A DNA stretch of 64,000 bases. It comes from Tretioscincus oriximinensis (taxonomy: Eukaryota > Chordata > Lepidosauria > Squamata > Gymnophthalmidae). Below are positions 1-11,100 of this stretch, in pieces. The stretch is taken from positions 662,557-726,556 of the forward strand of contig JAJVDF010000431.1 of NCBI GenBank assembly GCA_022410635.1, given 5' to 3'. The translations under genes and the position numbers were made by a program. Numbering within the stretch: position 1 is the stretch's first letter; every line of letters begins with the position of its first letter. Under the pieces are notes generated by a model. The model was not told the origin of the DNA. It worked only from the letters and a program-made list of their open reading frames with translations, and made no database searches.

Positions 1-560
1 GCTCCAAGCAGTCGTGGGTGCTGGCTTGGGCAACAAGGAGGATATTGTGGCACCCCTAGCTGGGAGCGTCATCTAATTCTGGGGCCCTCAAGTAGGGGTC
101 GCCACAGCGACCCATGTCGCTGCTGCTCCTCCTGCTGACACTGCTCGTCTCTGTGCATGGCCTGCCAACGGCACTGAGCAGAAAGGGGGCACGAGAGGCA
201 GGTGGGCATGAGAGACTGGGAACAAAGGGGAGGCGGCAGAGGTGCAGAGCAGCTTCTGAGCACGAGCAGAAGAGCCAAACAAGCAAGTGTGGGGGTGGGG
301 TGGCTCTTTTGTTTTAAACTCCCTGGCTGCAGCACCAACCCGACATGCAGGAAGTGGGCCATCCCAACTTTGACATCAGTAGCTGCTGCTGCCGCCTCTC
401 CCCCCTTCCTGGCCAGAAAAACAGGTTTTTTCTGATTTTCTCTGCAGCAAGGTGAGAGGGAATCTGATATCACCACATGTTCTGTGGAGACGCTGAAGCA
501 GGAATGGAACTGGTCAGGGAATTTGGCATTCACTTCGGATTGGCTTCGGAAACTTCCGAA
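1..560. other. Unassigned sequence
   Basis: Moderately GC-rich, with no recognised repeat or exon. A short open frame at 114-317 begins with a leucine-rich segment resembling a signal peptide but has no other support. Confidence 0.4.
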
Positions 561-589
561 GCGCTTTCCACTCCATTTTTAGCCCTAGT

Positions 590-868
590 GCATCTGCAGC
601 CGACATTCCTTAAAGAAGCCATGTTTATTTTCTCCTAATCAAAATGCTTCATCTCGTAGGCTTTCAAGACTAAAGAGAAAACTGTCTATGTCAACTGGTG
701 AAAAGAGTAATTTATGGAGGGATAAAATCTTATATTGGCCCAAACTTTATAATGAAGATGGAGCAGAAGAAAAAGAAGTTAATGAGTTATGAAGTAAAAA
801 ATGATTGTTAAACAGGCTGTAGTTTTACATATGTTTTTACCTGAAAGTAAATAAAAATTTGAAACAAA
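590..868 (+). mobile_element. Possible retroposon 3' tail
   Basis: AT-rich sequence ending in AAATAAAAATTTGAAACAAA plus an A-run, which looks like a LINE 3' end. No coding similarity is visible. Confidence 0.3.
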
Positions 869-912
869 AAAAGTTTCACTTGAGAAATGTGAAATGCATT
901 TCAATTGACTCT

Positions 913-913
<1 letters not shown>

Positions 914-943
<30 letters not shown>

Positions 944-1240
944 AAGAAGCGGGTTCTTATACCCTGCTTTTCTCGTCTTTCAAAGGGACTCATAGTGGTT
1001 TAAAAGGGTATTTTGCCTGAAGGCTTATATTCTTTCTTTCCCACCAGGTTATGGTGGTTCCCATTTATCTACTTGCGCTCAGTTGCAATTTCTTGCAATT
1101 CTTGCTTTCGAATAGCTGGTTGGCTAGAGCTACAGGCTAGGAGAAGGTGCTCACCTCTTCCCACATCCAACACAGAGTTTCAAAACCCCATCTCTCAAGT
1201 GAGAGTCTGTTTCCTTAGTGACTGAACCATTCGTGTGGTC
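914..1240 (-). mobile_element. SINE S1 (tRNA-derived, CTT tail)
   Basis: A full-length S1 SINE in reverse. An (AAG)n tract at 914-949 is its tail, then GGTTCTTATACCCTGCTTTT and TTGCAATTCTTGCTTTCG, and the tRNA-like head ends near 1240. Pol III promoter boxes are diverged. Confidence 0.85.
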
Positions 1241-1904
1241 AAGATTATAAAAGGTAAGTTAATGATGTCATCTTGAATCTGTAAGCCTTTTATTGTAATA
1301 GAGATGACCAACCTTGAGCTCAAAACATCTAAGGCTAAAAGAAGGTAGGAGAGGAGCAGTAACAAGAATATTCCTAAAGCAAGGAGCTGAAAAAGAACCT
1401 CAGGAGAACATAGGTGGGTGGATCAAAACAATCTTACTGCTATTTATTTATGAAGTGGCTATTATGTTGCAAAAAAACTTGGGACACACAGAAATTTGAC
1501 TTGACCTAAAACTCTCCTTGATGGTTATGGTGCCTCCTTCCTAGAAATATATTCAAGTCGTAAGTGGAAATAATCCTCCAGCAGCCCGGCAATGTTAACA
1601 GAGCATTTGGCTCCATGCAAATACACATAAATGGCATGTCTGTGACCTATGTCAGAAAGCCTTCACTGCCTAGGCCAAGACTGTGGAAGATTTTTTCCAG
1701 CGCGACAGACATTGTCAGACATTGCATTCTCCCTCCATGTGGCCATTGAAGGTAAAGGAGCCTTCTGGTCAGTTAAAGGTCACAAAAAGCAGATCAGATT
1801 TGCTATCAATCTGCTTAAAACAAACCAAGGCGTTCTCCTAGATGTGGTGTTTGACAATTGCATCTCATGAGCACTTATTTTCAACTATGGTTGGTTCACC
1901 AATT
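1241..1904. other. Unassigned sequence
   Basis: No recognised repeat, RNA or exon. Confidence 0.4.
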
Positions 1905-2270
1905 ATGACCCTTTAGGGACAAAAACAACTAGACTACAGTACGCCACACCCTGGTAACTTCCAGACTTGACTATTGTAATGTGCTCTACATGGGCTACCC
2001 TTGAAGACAGTTTAGAAGCTCCATATGGTGAGAACATAACTGGTACAGGTGATATGTTTATGAACTGCACTGCATGTCCATTCACTATCAAGTCCAGTTC
2101 AAGGATTATAAGGCCCTAAACTATCTGAAGGAGCATCTTCTCCCACATACAGAAGGAGAAGGCAAGGGGTAGGGGCACGTAGGAGAGCTTTCTCTGTGGT
2201 GGCTCCCACACTCTGAAACAGCCTCCCTCTAGACGCTCACCAGGCTCTGACACATTCTGTCCTTCCAGGG
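1905..2270 (+). mobile_element. L2 LINE fragment
   Basis: CCTGGTAACTTCCAGACTTG, GACTATTGTAATGTGCTCTA and the later CTGTGGTGGCTCCCACACT correspond to the C-terminal reverse transcriptase region of L2 as seen at 9797-10505. Much diverged. Confidence 0.75.
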
Positions 2271-2333
2271 TGGGTGAGTATGTTTGAGGGAGGAAGGAGG
2301 GCATGGATCTTTTATAATGTTTTATTCATGTTC

Positions 2334-2708
2334 AGAGAAGAAGAAGAAGAAGAAGAAGAAGAAGAAGAAGAAGAAGAAGAAGAAGAAGAAGAAGAAGAAG
2401 AAGAAGAAGAAGAAGAAGAAGAANNNNNNNNNNNNNNNNNNNNNNNNNNNNNNNNNNNNNNNNNNNNNNNNNNNNNNNNNNNNNNNNNNNNNNNNNNNNN
2501 NNNNNNNNNNNNNNNNNNNNNNNNNNNNNNNNNNNNNNNNNNNNNNNNNNNNNNNNNNNNNNNNNNNNNNNNNNNNNNNNNNNAGCTGGGTTGGCTAGAG
2601 CTACAGGCTAGTGGAAGGTGCTCAGCCCTCCCCACGTCCCACACAGGGCTTCGAAACCCCATCTCCCAGACAAGAGACAAATTCCTAAACTGAGCTATCT
2701 GAGCTAAA
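2334..2708 (-). mobile_element. SINE S1 with expanded AAG tail and assembly gap
   Basis: Tail (AAG)n runs from 2336 to 2423 and then into 160 N. The remaining head side reads TTGGCTAGAGCTACAGGCTA and GGGCTTCGAAACCCCATCTC. The gap hides the SINE body, and the true tail length is unknown. Confidence 0.8.
2424..2583. other. Assembly gap
   Basis: 160 N following an (AAG)n run inside SINE S1. Confidence 1.
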
Positions 2709-2803
2709 GCCATCAGAACAAGGTAAATTGAAAAATATTGTAAAGGTATGCATGAGGCACATTAAAACCAGTAAATCGATAAACTCGACTATCAGGAATT
2801 AAC
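2700..2803 (-). repeat. Family C fragment
   Basis: TATGCATGAGGCACATTAAA followed by ACCAGTAAATCGATAAAC is the reverse of 11275-11335. Confidence 0.75.
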
Positions 2804-2963
2804 ATGTCCAGCAAAGGAGCTAGCAGCACTTTGAGACTAAATTGAGAAAAGTGGGTGGCATAAGCTTTTGTAGAGCATCTGAAGAAGTAGACTTGTCTAC
2901 GAAAGCTTATTCCACCCACTTTTCTCTAGTTAGTCTCAAAGTGCCACTAGCTCCTTTGCTGGG
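2804..2963. repeat. Family B foldback repeat
   Basis: Left arm TCCAGCAAAGGAGCTAGCAG with CACTTTGAGACTAA, right arm TTAGTCTCAAAGTGCCACTA with GCTCCTTTGCTGG. The centre holds AGTAGACTTGTCTACGAAAG. Arms are about 65 bp. Confidence 0.85.
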
Positions 2964-3129
2964 TTTTATTCATTTGTATTTTTTTAAAAAAAAACTTGAT
3001 CTTTTGTTACCTGCCATGGGACCAATAGTGAAGAGTGAGATATAAATACTTTAAAATAAAATAAAGTAAATAAATATATATACATTATAAACAGCTTGAG
3101 CTCCAAATATTTTAATGCTTTCTCCCCCA

Positions 3130-3205
3130 CTAACCTGCCCACACTCTAAGATCTTCCGATGAGGCCCTCTTGACGGTGCCACCACCACCTCTTATGAAAG
3201 GGGTA
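3130..3205 (+). mobile_element. Short L2 remnant
   Basis: GATGAGGCCCTCTTGACGGT followed by GCCACCACCACCTC matches the L2 segment around 10190-10230. Confidence 0.5.
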
Positions 3206-3493
3206 TAGTAGTTAAGGCCTGCCACTGTGGTTGATATGGCAGCCTTGAGGGGTTTCTTGTATTACTTCTTCAATGTCCCTCTGTGGTGGTGGCCAGTGTC
3301 ATGGTCACATGACCGGGTAATCTTGGATAGGCGACGATCCTTCATCCTAGAGAGATTTCTTGCCCAGTGCAGCTGCTTCTTCAACAGTGTGTCCTGGATG
3401 GTGGTGGCTTCTGCCAGCTGAAGAACTGCAAATGTTGGTGATGAAGTCATTCTAATGGATGGCAGATGGCAGTGATATTTAACCTATATCTCA

Positions 3494-4398
3494 GGCTGCG
3501 TGCACACAGCAAAATTCTACCTCGATCGGAGTGCGATGAGTAAGACTCCAGCACACAGGTTAAGAATTTTTCATCAGTCGTCCCACAGTAAACATAATTT
3601 ATTCCGGAATAAACTATTGCTGGGATATTCAGGCATTGTTCCGGAGAGCCCCTGTTCTCTCATGTCTGTGATGGCGTGCAGATGTATGGACAAATTAGAT
3701 GTGCAACGATAAAACAACCAAGAACGCGGCAGTTGTTTCCATAGGCTTCTGCAAGTAAACTGACCAGATGCCCCCTTTTGGGGAGGGAAAACCCGGTTTT
3801 GGGGTGTTTACCCTGCCCTCCGGGGGGGGGGGGGGGCATTTCCCAGTTTTTGCTATTAAAAGCAGCAGCACCACTAGGGGGCTCCGGCATCTAAGACCAG
3901 CTCCTGAGGGTACCCTCCTTTCAGTAAAAAATAAAAATTCTTACACACTTCAAAACTTTCTCGCACACTTCAAAAAGTTTTTTTAATTTTTTTTTAAAAA
4001 TTGCTGCACCACCACTAGGGGGTTCTGGCAACTGGGGCCAGCTTCTGAAGGCACCCTCCCCTCTGTAAAAAAAATTAAAACAATTCTGATGTTCTCCAAA
4101 AATTCTCAGTTTTAAAATTCTCGCACAGTTAAAAAAATTCTCACATGCTTCAGCGATTTCTCGGGNGGGAATTTAGGAAGGGAATGCATGTTGGTGGGTA
4201 ATTTGCATATTTATGAATTAGCATTAATATTAATTACCCCAATTTGGGTCTCAGAAAATCTGGTCAGGCTGCACTGCGACTAGACTGAAGAGCAATGTGG
4301 GGCCACAGAATATAGACGTTTCGTGTGCACAGAGACGCAGTTGCTATATTCCAGAATATAACTTTATACCGGTTTTTCTGTCGTGGTGTGAACGCACC
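3494..4398. mobile_element. DNA transposon with GGCTGCGTGCACAC ends, copy 1
   Basis: Terminal inverted repeats GGCTGCGTGCACAC and GTGTGAACGCACC. The interior has the palindromic ATATTCCAGAATATA core seen in the other copies. The 3756-4273 element is inserted in it. No coding capacity. Confidence 0.65.
3756..4273. mobile_element. Long relative of family A, nested in another DNA element
   Basis: The left end CTGACCAGATGCCCCCTTTT and following AAAACCCGGTTTTGGGGTG match a family A arm. The interior is different (CACCACTAGGGGGTTCTGGC, GGTGGGTAATTTGCATATTT) and the right end is AAAATCTGGTCAG. It lies inside 3494-4398. Candidate flanks are CTGCAAG and CTGCGAC. Confidence 0.8.
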
Positions 4399-4534
4399 TT
4401 CAGACCCACACAGGAGAGCAGATGGTACATGTTGATCTTTGCGTTTTTCTTCAGGTGTTTGGCATTCCAGATTTTTTAATGCTTTCTATCAAATGTACTA
4501 GATGCCTTTGCTGGCACACAGTAATACAGTAATC

Positions 4535-4760
4535 CTGTAAACATAAGGTGAATTTACATCCAGTTTCACTCCACTTTCAGAACAGAAAAACACAGCAGCA
4601 AAGGTGTTTTCCTTTTCACATTATTCAAACCCAAGGTAGGTTTTCCGAGCTAGAAAAAAACAAAAGAAAATAGCTTGCCGCTTTGCTGTTATGTTTTCTC
4701 ATTCTGAATGTGGGCTGGATTAAAATTTAGGTGTGACTAGAGTCAAAGTCTGATTCCCCA
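4535..4760 (+). repeat. Family F repeat, part 1
   Basis: AACCCAAGGTAGGTTTTCCG, TATGTTTTCTCATTCTGAAT and GACTAGAGTCAAAGTCTGAT resemble 21528-21670. Confidence 0.55.
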
Positions 4761-4926
4761 TTACAACTGTAACTTCACTAATTTTTTTTTAATTGAATCT
4801 GAGAAAACACCTCCACAAGCACTCCACTCATCTCCAATTTTCTTTGCTGGTTCTTGTTTCTCTATGTTTCCTGGTAACCTCTTGACATCACGTGCCCCAT
4901 AAGTCATTTCTGCCCTTATTTTACTA

Positions 4927-5110
4927 CAGGCTGACCAGGTAACCCCTTTTGGGGGGGGTGAAAACCCTTTTTGGGGTGCCTCCCAGTTTTTCTGAGGAAA
5001 TTGTTTTCAAAAAAAAATTTTTTGAATTTTTTTTCCTCAGAGAAAACAGGGAGGCATCCCCAAAACGGGTTTTCAACACCCCCCCCAAAAGGGGTCATCT
5101 GGTCAGCCTA
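4927..5110. mobile_element. Family A hairpin element, copy 1
   Basis: Ends CAGGCTGACCAG and CTGGTCAGCCTA. The arms contain CCCCTTTTGGGG, TTTGGGGTGCCTCCCAGTTT and CTGAGGAAA, and their complements follow a short T/A-rich centre. Right next to it is repeat family F. Confidence 0.9.
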
Positions 5111-5345
5111 AGAGCCAATGAGCTTTTTACAGGTATGCTTAATTCACATTACTGAACAATCTTTCTCATTTAAAATAGAACCACTGCTGAATTGAGAAAA
5201 ATGAGTAAAAGAAAAAGCGGGACCCACAAGTCTTTTAAGCAAATGGATCGCTGAACCTCCGTGAGGTAGTGGGGCAAATTCCACATGATGTTGCTGCCAA
5301 CCCGCTAAATATCCTAAATGAGGTTGCAGCCTAAGTGTAATTTAC
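5111..5345 (+). repeat. Family F repeat, part 2
   Basis: GCCAATGAGCTTTTTAC, AAATGGATCGCTGAACCTCC and CACATGATGTTGCTGCCAAC resemble 20856-20980 and 22275-22395. Confidence 0.6.
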
Positions 5346-6142
5346 AACAGTGCCACACAGATTATGAGTTTGTTATTTGAGGTTAGCTGACAGGGTAAGA
5401 AGTATTACAGTAAAGCAGGAGCTAGAGGCAAAGGACAAACATCTTACTACTAATAAATATTTTCTTCTGCTTTTTGAGACTTTGATTGCCACTAAACAAA
5501 TGGTTGCTTGTGTCCCTGAGAGTTAGAAAACCTGATCTGAGACGCTTCGGTGAGTCAATACAGTAGAGCGTTTCCAAGAGNCATCAACATTCTGCACGGA
5601 ATTCTTTTACCTGCCTGCCATCGAATAAAATGTGAGCCCTTAGCTGTNCCAGCGTGCTGTGCTTGAAACCCGTTTAAATCAAATCTGACACGCAACACCT
5701 TGCTGTTTTCTCAGCCTGCCTNCCCCAAATATTTCCTTCCCGTTTTGACAGAATGTGTATTCACAGGGCTGCTCTAGAATAACAAGTTTTCGCTTTCGAG
5801 AAGGTTGTTCGGGGAGCTTTGGGGTATGGCAGCCTGCCAGACGGTGAACATTTAGAAGGGAATGCTCACTATTGGCTTGTTAATTTGACACACAGAAATG
5901 AGTGGTTAGTCTTTTTCTGAACACTTTAGGCTCCCGGTACTAAATTATGCCCAACGCCTGCCTTCAGTTTTAAGCCATTTGTGAGTATAAAATCCGTCTG
6001 TACAAAGTCTCATCTGTCAAACAGGCATTTACTCTTTTTGACCCAATCAATTTCCTCTGCTGGTTTTTTTTTTTTTTTTTTGGTCACTGACATTTGGATA
6101 TCAAGAAAGCGAATTAGATGTTTCTCCAATCTGAAGATGGTG
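5346..6142. other. Unassigned, possibly single-copy sequence
   Basis: No repeat family from this window is recognised apart from a T-run at 6066-6082. Balanced composition between 5700 and 6060 makes it a candidate for conserved non-coding sequence downstream of TBX15. Confidence 0.35.
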
Positions 6143-6495
6143 CAGCGCTAGGACCAGAGGGCGTTCCTTTAAAAGGATGGGCAGAAGAGTAAGAAAGGAA
6201 AGTATTTTTTTTTTCACCCAGAGGGTCATCAGCCTGTGGAATTTACTTCCTGGAGAGGTGATGGTAGCTTCAAGACAGGACTAGACACGTTCATGGACAC
6301 CAAGGGTATAAATGGCTACTAGGATGGATGTCTAGAAGCTACCTCTGGGATGGAGCAACAGGCAGGACTCCTGAAATACCATTTGCAGGGAGTTGAGAAC
6401 AGGTGAATATTTTGCCTTCTTCTGTTCAGACTGTCCAGGTGCAACTGCTGGGCCTCTGTGCGAGACAGAATCCTGGCTTAGATGGANTCTTATGT
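6143..6495 (+). mobile_element. CR1 3' end fragment
   Basis: Similar to the 3' coding end and UTR of the 18352-20433 element: TTTCACCCAGAGGGTCATC, TTTACTTCCTGGAGAGGTG and ACTAGGATGGATGTCTAGA in order, ending near CTGGCTTAGATGG. Frames are broken. Confidence 0.85.
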
Positions 6496-6552
6496 TCTAA
6501 GTTATTTACAATAACTTTAAAAAGAAAAACGTTTGGGAATAGCTCATTGTTT

Positions 6553-6660
6553 ATTTACATTTACATACCGCCCGATACTCCAAGGGCTCAGGGAGGTTAA
6601 CAATAAAAATCAAATTAACATATTAAAACATATTCAAAGTAGGGAAGAGGGACCAATTAA
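6553..6660 (-). mobile_element. L2 3' end remnant
   Basis: TTATTTACATTTACATACCG followed by CCCGATACTCCAAGGG is the reverse complement of the L2 tail (GTATAGGGCAGTATAAAAAT at 10470-10490), diverged. Confidence 0.5.
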
Positions 6661-6734
6661 ACACATGAAAACGTAAAGCCACCCAACAGAGGTTCTATGG
6701 GTAAAGGAAAGTGAGTCCACCCTTCAAGATGAGC

Positions 6735-6803
6735 TGCTGTGAACCCATTGAGCAGGGGGCTGGACCTGATGACCCTGGAGGTCCAACTCTACAGCTTCAT
6801 GCA
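6735..6803 (+). mobile_element. Short CR1 3' remnant
   Basis: CCATTGAGCAGGGGGCTGGA followed by GATGACCCTGGAGGTCC is the conserved core of the second CR1 subfamily tail. Confidence 0.6.
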
Positions 6804-7179
6804 CACGATATGACAAAAACAGCAACTGCGCTAAGTTCTGAATTAACCCATCGCAAGCCCCAAGCATATACTCCTTCAGTTCCTTCACAAACACAAGAGA
6901 AAGCGTTGAATCCACATCTAACAAAATGAGGAAGTGAAGATTTGGTATGTGCTCAATAGCAATTTGGCATCAGCCCACACTAATCACCTGACTAGGACGA
7001 TTATCAGAGAACCTCATGTCTTCATACGAGATTTCCTACCTTTTTGCCAGTGAAGGAAGAGACACATGAGGGGAATCCGATTCCGCAAAGATGTAGGAAA
7101 ACATCTGCAATCAATAGATTGCAGATACTTGCAGTTTTATTACTGATGCACAGTGAAGAATGGCAAAAACTCCATTCGT

Positions 7180-7420
7180 ACGTATGGCAGAAAAATCANC
7201 CCAAGGGACTCAAAGCAGCTTACNTGCTATTTTTCCCCCAAAGGCTTATATTCTATCTTCCACATCACGTCATCATTGTCTACTTGTGACTGCTCACTTT
7301 TAGCTAGATGGGCCGAAGCTAAGGCCAATATAGGGCACTCACCCCTCTTCATGGCAGACACATGGGTCTCAAATGACCAACCTTTCTATTGAAAGCCCCA
7401 TATACCACTGTCCTGGAGTC
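7180..7420 (-). mobile_element. Diverged S1-related SINE
   Basis: GGGACTCAAAGCAGCTTAC, AAAGGCTTATATTCTATCTT and GCACTCACCCCTCTTCATGG keep the S1 layout but differ in the head (GCAGACACATGGGTCTCAAA). The same variant is found at 56640-56975. Confidence 0.65.
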
Positions 7421-7980
7421 TGAGTTCCAGGGGGCAAACAAAGAGCACATGTTTTGCCTCAAATCATACCAGTGTCCTTGCCTAAGTTCTCACTGCCACT
7501 GCTTGATACAGATCATTCAGTGTTAGCACAAATGTACAGGGGCTTAGCGACACACTACATTGCACGGAGCAAGCTACAATTATGTTCCACTCCAATCCAG
7601 AGTACCCTCCTCATCCAGTGCCAGCTCCACTTAGAAGGTATGGCTGTAATCCATGCTGACAGAAGCTAGCAAAAAACCTGGTACACTGAGGCAAGAGAAG
7701 ATGGGAGGGACCCAATTGGTGCCTTCCTACCAGCTTTCACCCAGGGCGACACACACACACATCAGCCCCATCTATACTTTTGCAGACATAGAAATGGTTA
7801 GATTTGCCCTGCTACCAAAAAGCTCTTACCACAAATCTGATGTGAATTAGCTCTTGTCCCATGCAGACAATGAGGACTAGTTGGCAGGTCCACAAACTGG
7901 GAAATAATCCGGAATAAGATTCAGTGCAGAAAGGGTCACAGCTGTTCTTTTATTATACAATTTATATCACAATTTATGAG
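7421..7980. other. Unassigned sequence
   Basis: No recognised feature. Short open frames lack any known motif. The preceding stretch 6804-7179 is likewise unassigned. Confidence 0.35.
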
Positions 7981-8212
7981 AACCAATTTGGTGTAGTGAT
8001 TAGAGCGCTGGGCTCTTATTTGGTAGTTTCCCAGTTTAATTCCATGCTCCACATGAAACCAGCTGGGTGACATTGGGCCAGAGTCACAGATCTATAGAAC
8101 TCTCTCAGCCTTGTCTACTTCACAGGGTGTCTGCTGTGAAGAAAGCAACAAATGCTATGTGTGCTCCCTTTTGGTGAAAGGGGTGTTAGAAATAAACGTT
8201 GTTGTTGTTGAT
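7981..8212 (+). mobile_element. SINE S2 (tRNA-derived)
   Basis: AACCAATTTGGTGTAGTGAT contains an A-box-like TGGTGTAGTG. A degenerate B box follows in CCCAGTTTAATTCC. The body has CACAGGGTGTCTGCTGTGAA and the tail is (GTT)n. Confidence 0.85.
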
Positions 8213-8439
8213 ACACAGAATACCTTTTCCCTGCAAAATGAGATTTCTTTGCCACCAAACCATAAGACCTTATGCACCAAAAGCATTAAAAAACCAGCAT
8301 GTGGGAATATGAAAATNTAAAATTATTCTGGACAATTATATAATCGATCATAAATACCATCATGGGCCAATCTGTAGTCTGGACAATAGAAAAATGACTG
8401 TTTCAGGAAATTTCTTTTATGGAATATCTGAGCATGATG

Positions 8440-9045
8440 AATTCTTGTGTGACAGATTAATTACTGTGGCCCTGTTGACAAGAACTTTAGATGGAAAGAT
8501 CAAACAAAATGGACTATCAATCTGTGGCAACAGATTGTAATTGAATTGATGAGATTTGATCTGGTAAATCAAAGATAACAGTATTATAATGGATTAAGAT
8601 CAAACTTGATCTATAGACATTATTGGTTCAAACTTATTCAAAACATAGATGGACCAGGCAATCTTCTTGGTATAATATTTGTAAAAACATATTTCCTTTG
8701 ATGCAAATTACATTATACTTAACTATTATCCTGGGGTTGAGGTAGGCTGACACGATGACCCCTTTTGGGGTGGGTGGGGTTGAAAACCTGGTTTGGGGAT
8801 GCCTCTCAGTTTTTTCTGAGGAAAATCTTTTCCNAAAATTTTTTTTTTCAAAAAATGTTTTGTTTTTAATTTTTTTTTCCTCAGAAAAAACTGGGAGACA
8901 CCACAAAAACAGGTTTTCAACACCCCCCAAAAGGGGTCTGGTCAGCCTAGTTGAGGTTCTATGTTTGTTTTGTTTGTCTGGATTATTTTTTTTGTGTTGA
9001 TTTAATTTGTATAATTTCAATTAAAAATTTAATAAAAACAACAAT
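8440..9045 (+). mobile_element. Possible decayed L1-like 3' tail with a hairpin insertion
   Basis: AT-rich sequence ending CAATTAAAAATTTAATAAAA, as in L1 3' ends. It is interrupted by the family A element at 8743-8949. No coding motif could be confirmed. Confidence 0.3.
8743..8949. mobile_element. Family A hairpin element, copy 2
   Basis: Complete hairpin with perfect flanking 7 bp duplication GTTGAGG (8736-8742 and 8950-8956). Arms of about 90 bp flank a T/A-rich loop with one N. Confidence 0.95.
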
Positions 9046-9701
9046 AACCAGCATGTGGTTATAGTCTTNGTTTCCCAAATGCCTTATTGCTTTTTTTTAA
9101 AAAAAAAAAATCGAAAGTCCTGAATATGCAATAAGAAGAACATCTACTGTATTCTTCACAGCTGATAAAACTGTACATAACATTTAGTAGCGCAGAAGGG
9201 CATTCGTTCCATGATCTAAAATTAGGAAGCTGCTACTTGAGTTTGTAAACCAAGCCTAACAACTAAAGGGAGAGAAGACCTTAAGTAATCTCAAGAACCC
9301 AGCCCAATGGTGGTGCACAGAGAACCTTTTCTAATATTTACCTAACCTTTGATCTTTGTTGTTTTTCATTGCAGACCTCTGAAGAGTTATCTCCAGCAGC
9401 TAGGGGGGGCTCCATTCCAGTCTTTCTGCAGTACACTCTGTACTGGCAAAGTCACTTTTGTCTGACCTTTGGAAGCACCTTGATGCTAATTCTAGTTTGT
9501 TTTATTCTTATTGCTAATGTGATGGAGAAGGTGGCTAAAGAGAAAGATTTCCCCCTTCAATCTTTCATTACTTGACTTAAGACAGACATTCTTCATCTGC
9601 AGACGCCGGGATGCCAGTCACTGTTTGTATGCGTTTGTTTACAACATTTGTACAACGATAGAAACAAAAACTACAGTATGGTTAATGAGTACAGCTGGAC
9701 G
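9046..9701. other. Unassigned sequence
   Basis: A mixed A/T-rich stretch at 9090-9110, otherwise unremarkable. No repeat or exon recognised. Confidence 0.35.
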
Positions 9702-9796
9702 GACGCACATTACGCCAGATCTTAAAGAACTGCCCTGGTTGCCCATTCACTGCTAAGNCCAGTTCAAGGTACTAACATAGACTTACAAGACCCTAA
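9702..9796 (+). mobile_element. Older L2 fragment, left part
   Basis: AAAGAACTGCCCTGGTTGCC, CCAGTTCAAGGTACTAACAT and AAGACCCTAAAT are L2 sequence. It is cut at CCCTAAAT by a second L2 and resumes at 10506 with GGCTTAGGCCCCAAATATTC. Confidence 0.8.
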
Positions 9797-10505
9797 ATCC
9801 TTCGCTGACACTTGAAGATCAGGTGGAGGAGGTGGCCAGGAGTGCATATTTCCAGCTACGTCTAGTCCGCAAGTTGTGGCCACTTCTGGTCAGGGATGAT
9901 CTGGCCACAGTGATCCACGCTCTGGTAACTTCCAGGTTGGACTATTGTAACGCACTCTATATGGGGCTGCCCTTGAAAACGGTTTGGAAGCTGCAGATGG
10001 TGCAGAATGCAGCCGCTAGATTGCTNACCGGAACAGCTGGCCGGTCCTGAAAGAACTGCACTGGCCAGCAATTTGCTACCNAGCCCAATTCAAGGTATTA
10101 ACTCTCACCTTTAAAGCCTTACATAACTTGGGCCCCAAATATCTCAAGGAAGGCCTTCTCCCATATGAACCTGCTCGTGCCCTAAGATCTGCAGGGGAGG
10201 CCCTCCTGACTGTACCACCACCCTCAGTGGCAGAGAGGGTGGGAACCTGGAATAGGGCCTTCTCTGTGGCAGCCCCCAGACTATGGAATAGTCTCCCCCT
10301 TGAGGTGCGTCAATCACCATTTCTGTGCACTTTCAGAAAATGCTTAAAGACGCACCTCTTTGGCCTGACCTTTGGCTAGAAAACTACTGTCTCCTCCCCA
10401 TTTTTAGAAAAGGCTGTTTTTAATGTGTTAAAATGATGGTTTTATTGTTAACCGCCCTGGGACCTACGAGTATAGGGCAGTATAAAAATAAATAAAAATA
10501 AATAA
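9797..10505 (+). mobile_element. Younger L2 LINE, 3' part, inserted in an older L2
   Basis: The C-terminal end of an L2-type reverse transcriptase. Readable pieces are LVTSRLDYCNALYMGLPLKT in one frame, and LGPKYLKEGLLPYEPARALR with FSVAAPRLWNSLPLEVRQSP in another, so at least one frameshift lies between about 10020 and 10100. The UTR follows: ACCGCCCTGGGACCTACGAG, then an (AAATA)n tail. L2 copies itself by target-primed reverse transcription. This truncated copy is dead. Flanking L2 sequence continues on both sides. Confidence 0.9.
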
Positions 10506-10790
10506 ATGGCTTAGGCCCCAAATATTCGAAGGAACACCTCCTCCATTATGTACCTGTCTGCACCTTAACATCCTCTGACAAGACTCTTCTGACAGGCTCA
10601 CCTCCTTCACTCATCATTGGGGTGTGGACACATGGGAGGGACTTCACTCTGTGATAGCTCCCAGGTTGTGGAATTCTTTCTCCTCTGAGGTCTGATTAAC
10701 CTAGCCCTGGATTGAGTCCAAAATTTTCATCTCTTTGAAGACATAGTTCTATTTTAATTTATTTTATAGTTTTATTACTATGGTTCGTCA
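10506..10790 (+). mobile_element. Older L2 fragment, right part
   Basis: Continues from 9796: GGCTTAGGCCCCAAATATTC, CTTCTGACAGGCTCACCTCC and GATAGCTCCCAGGTTGTGGA. More diverged than the copy that interrupts it. Confidence 0.8.
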
Positions 10791-10805
10791 TGACATCTTG
10801 GGGTA

Positions 10806-11100
10806 TAGAAAAAGAAGAACCTGGATTTTTATACCTCGCTTTTCTCACCCGAAAAGACTCAAAGCAGCTTCCAAGCATATTTTTCACCCAAAGGTTGACA
10901 TTCTATCTCTCCCCCCCCCTTCAGGCTGTGGTGGTTCCCATTTATCTAGTTGCAGTCAGTTTCAATTTTGAGTAACTCTTCCTTTTGAATAGCTGGGTTG
11001 GNTAGAGCTACAAGCTAGTAGAAGGTGCTCACTCCTCCCCACGTCCAACACAGGGCTTCAAAATGGGAGACCATCTCTTTAGCAAATGCACCATTTGTAT
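10806..11100 (-). mobile_element. SINE S1
   Basis: TTATACCTCGCTTTTCTCAC, AGACTCAAAGCAGCTT, TAGAGCTACAAGCTAGTAGA and ACAGGGCTTCAAAATGGGAG in the S1 order. The B-box region is degenerate. Confidence 0.8.

Noticed and set aside
114..317. Small frame starting with a leucine-rich, signal-peptide-like segment
   Set aside because: No cysteine pattern, homologous motif, splice signal or promoter supports it. CTG-rich DNA gives such segments by chance.
2274..2693. Long open frames with poly-Glu, poly-Lys or poly-Ser
   Set aside because: They are translations of the AAG microsatellite and the N gap inside a SINE.
4916..5155. Recurrent small proteins containing the string GCLPVFSEE
   Set aside because: They recur at every family A hairpin because the arm sequence is repeated. 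They are not a conserved peptide family.
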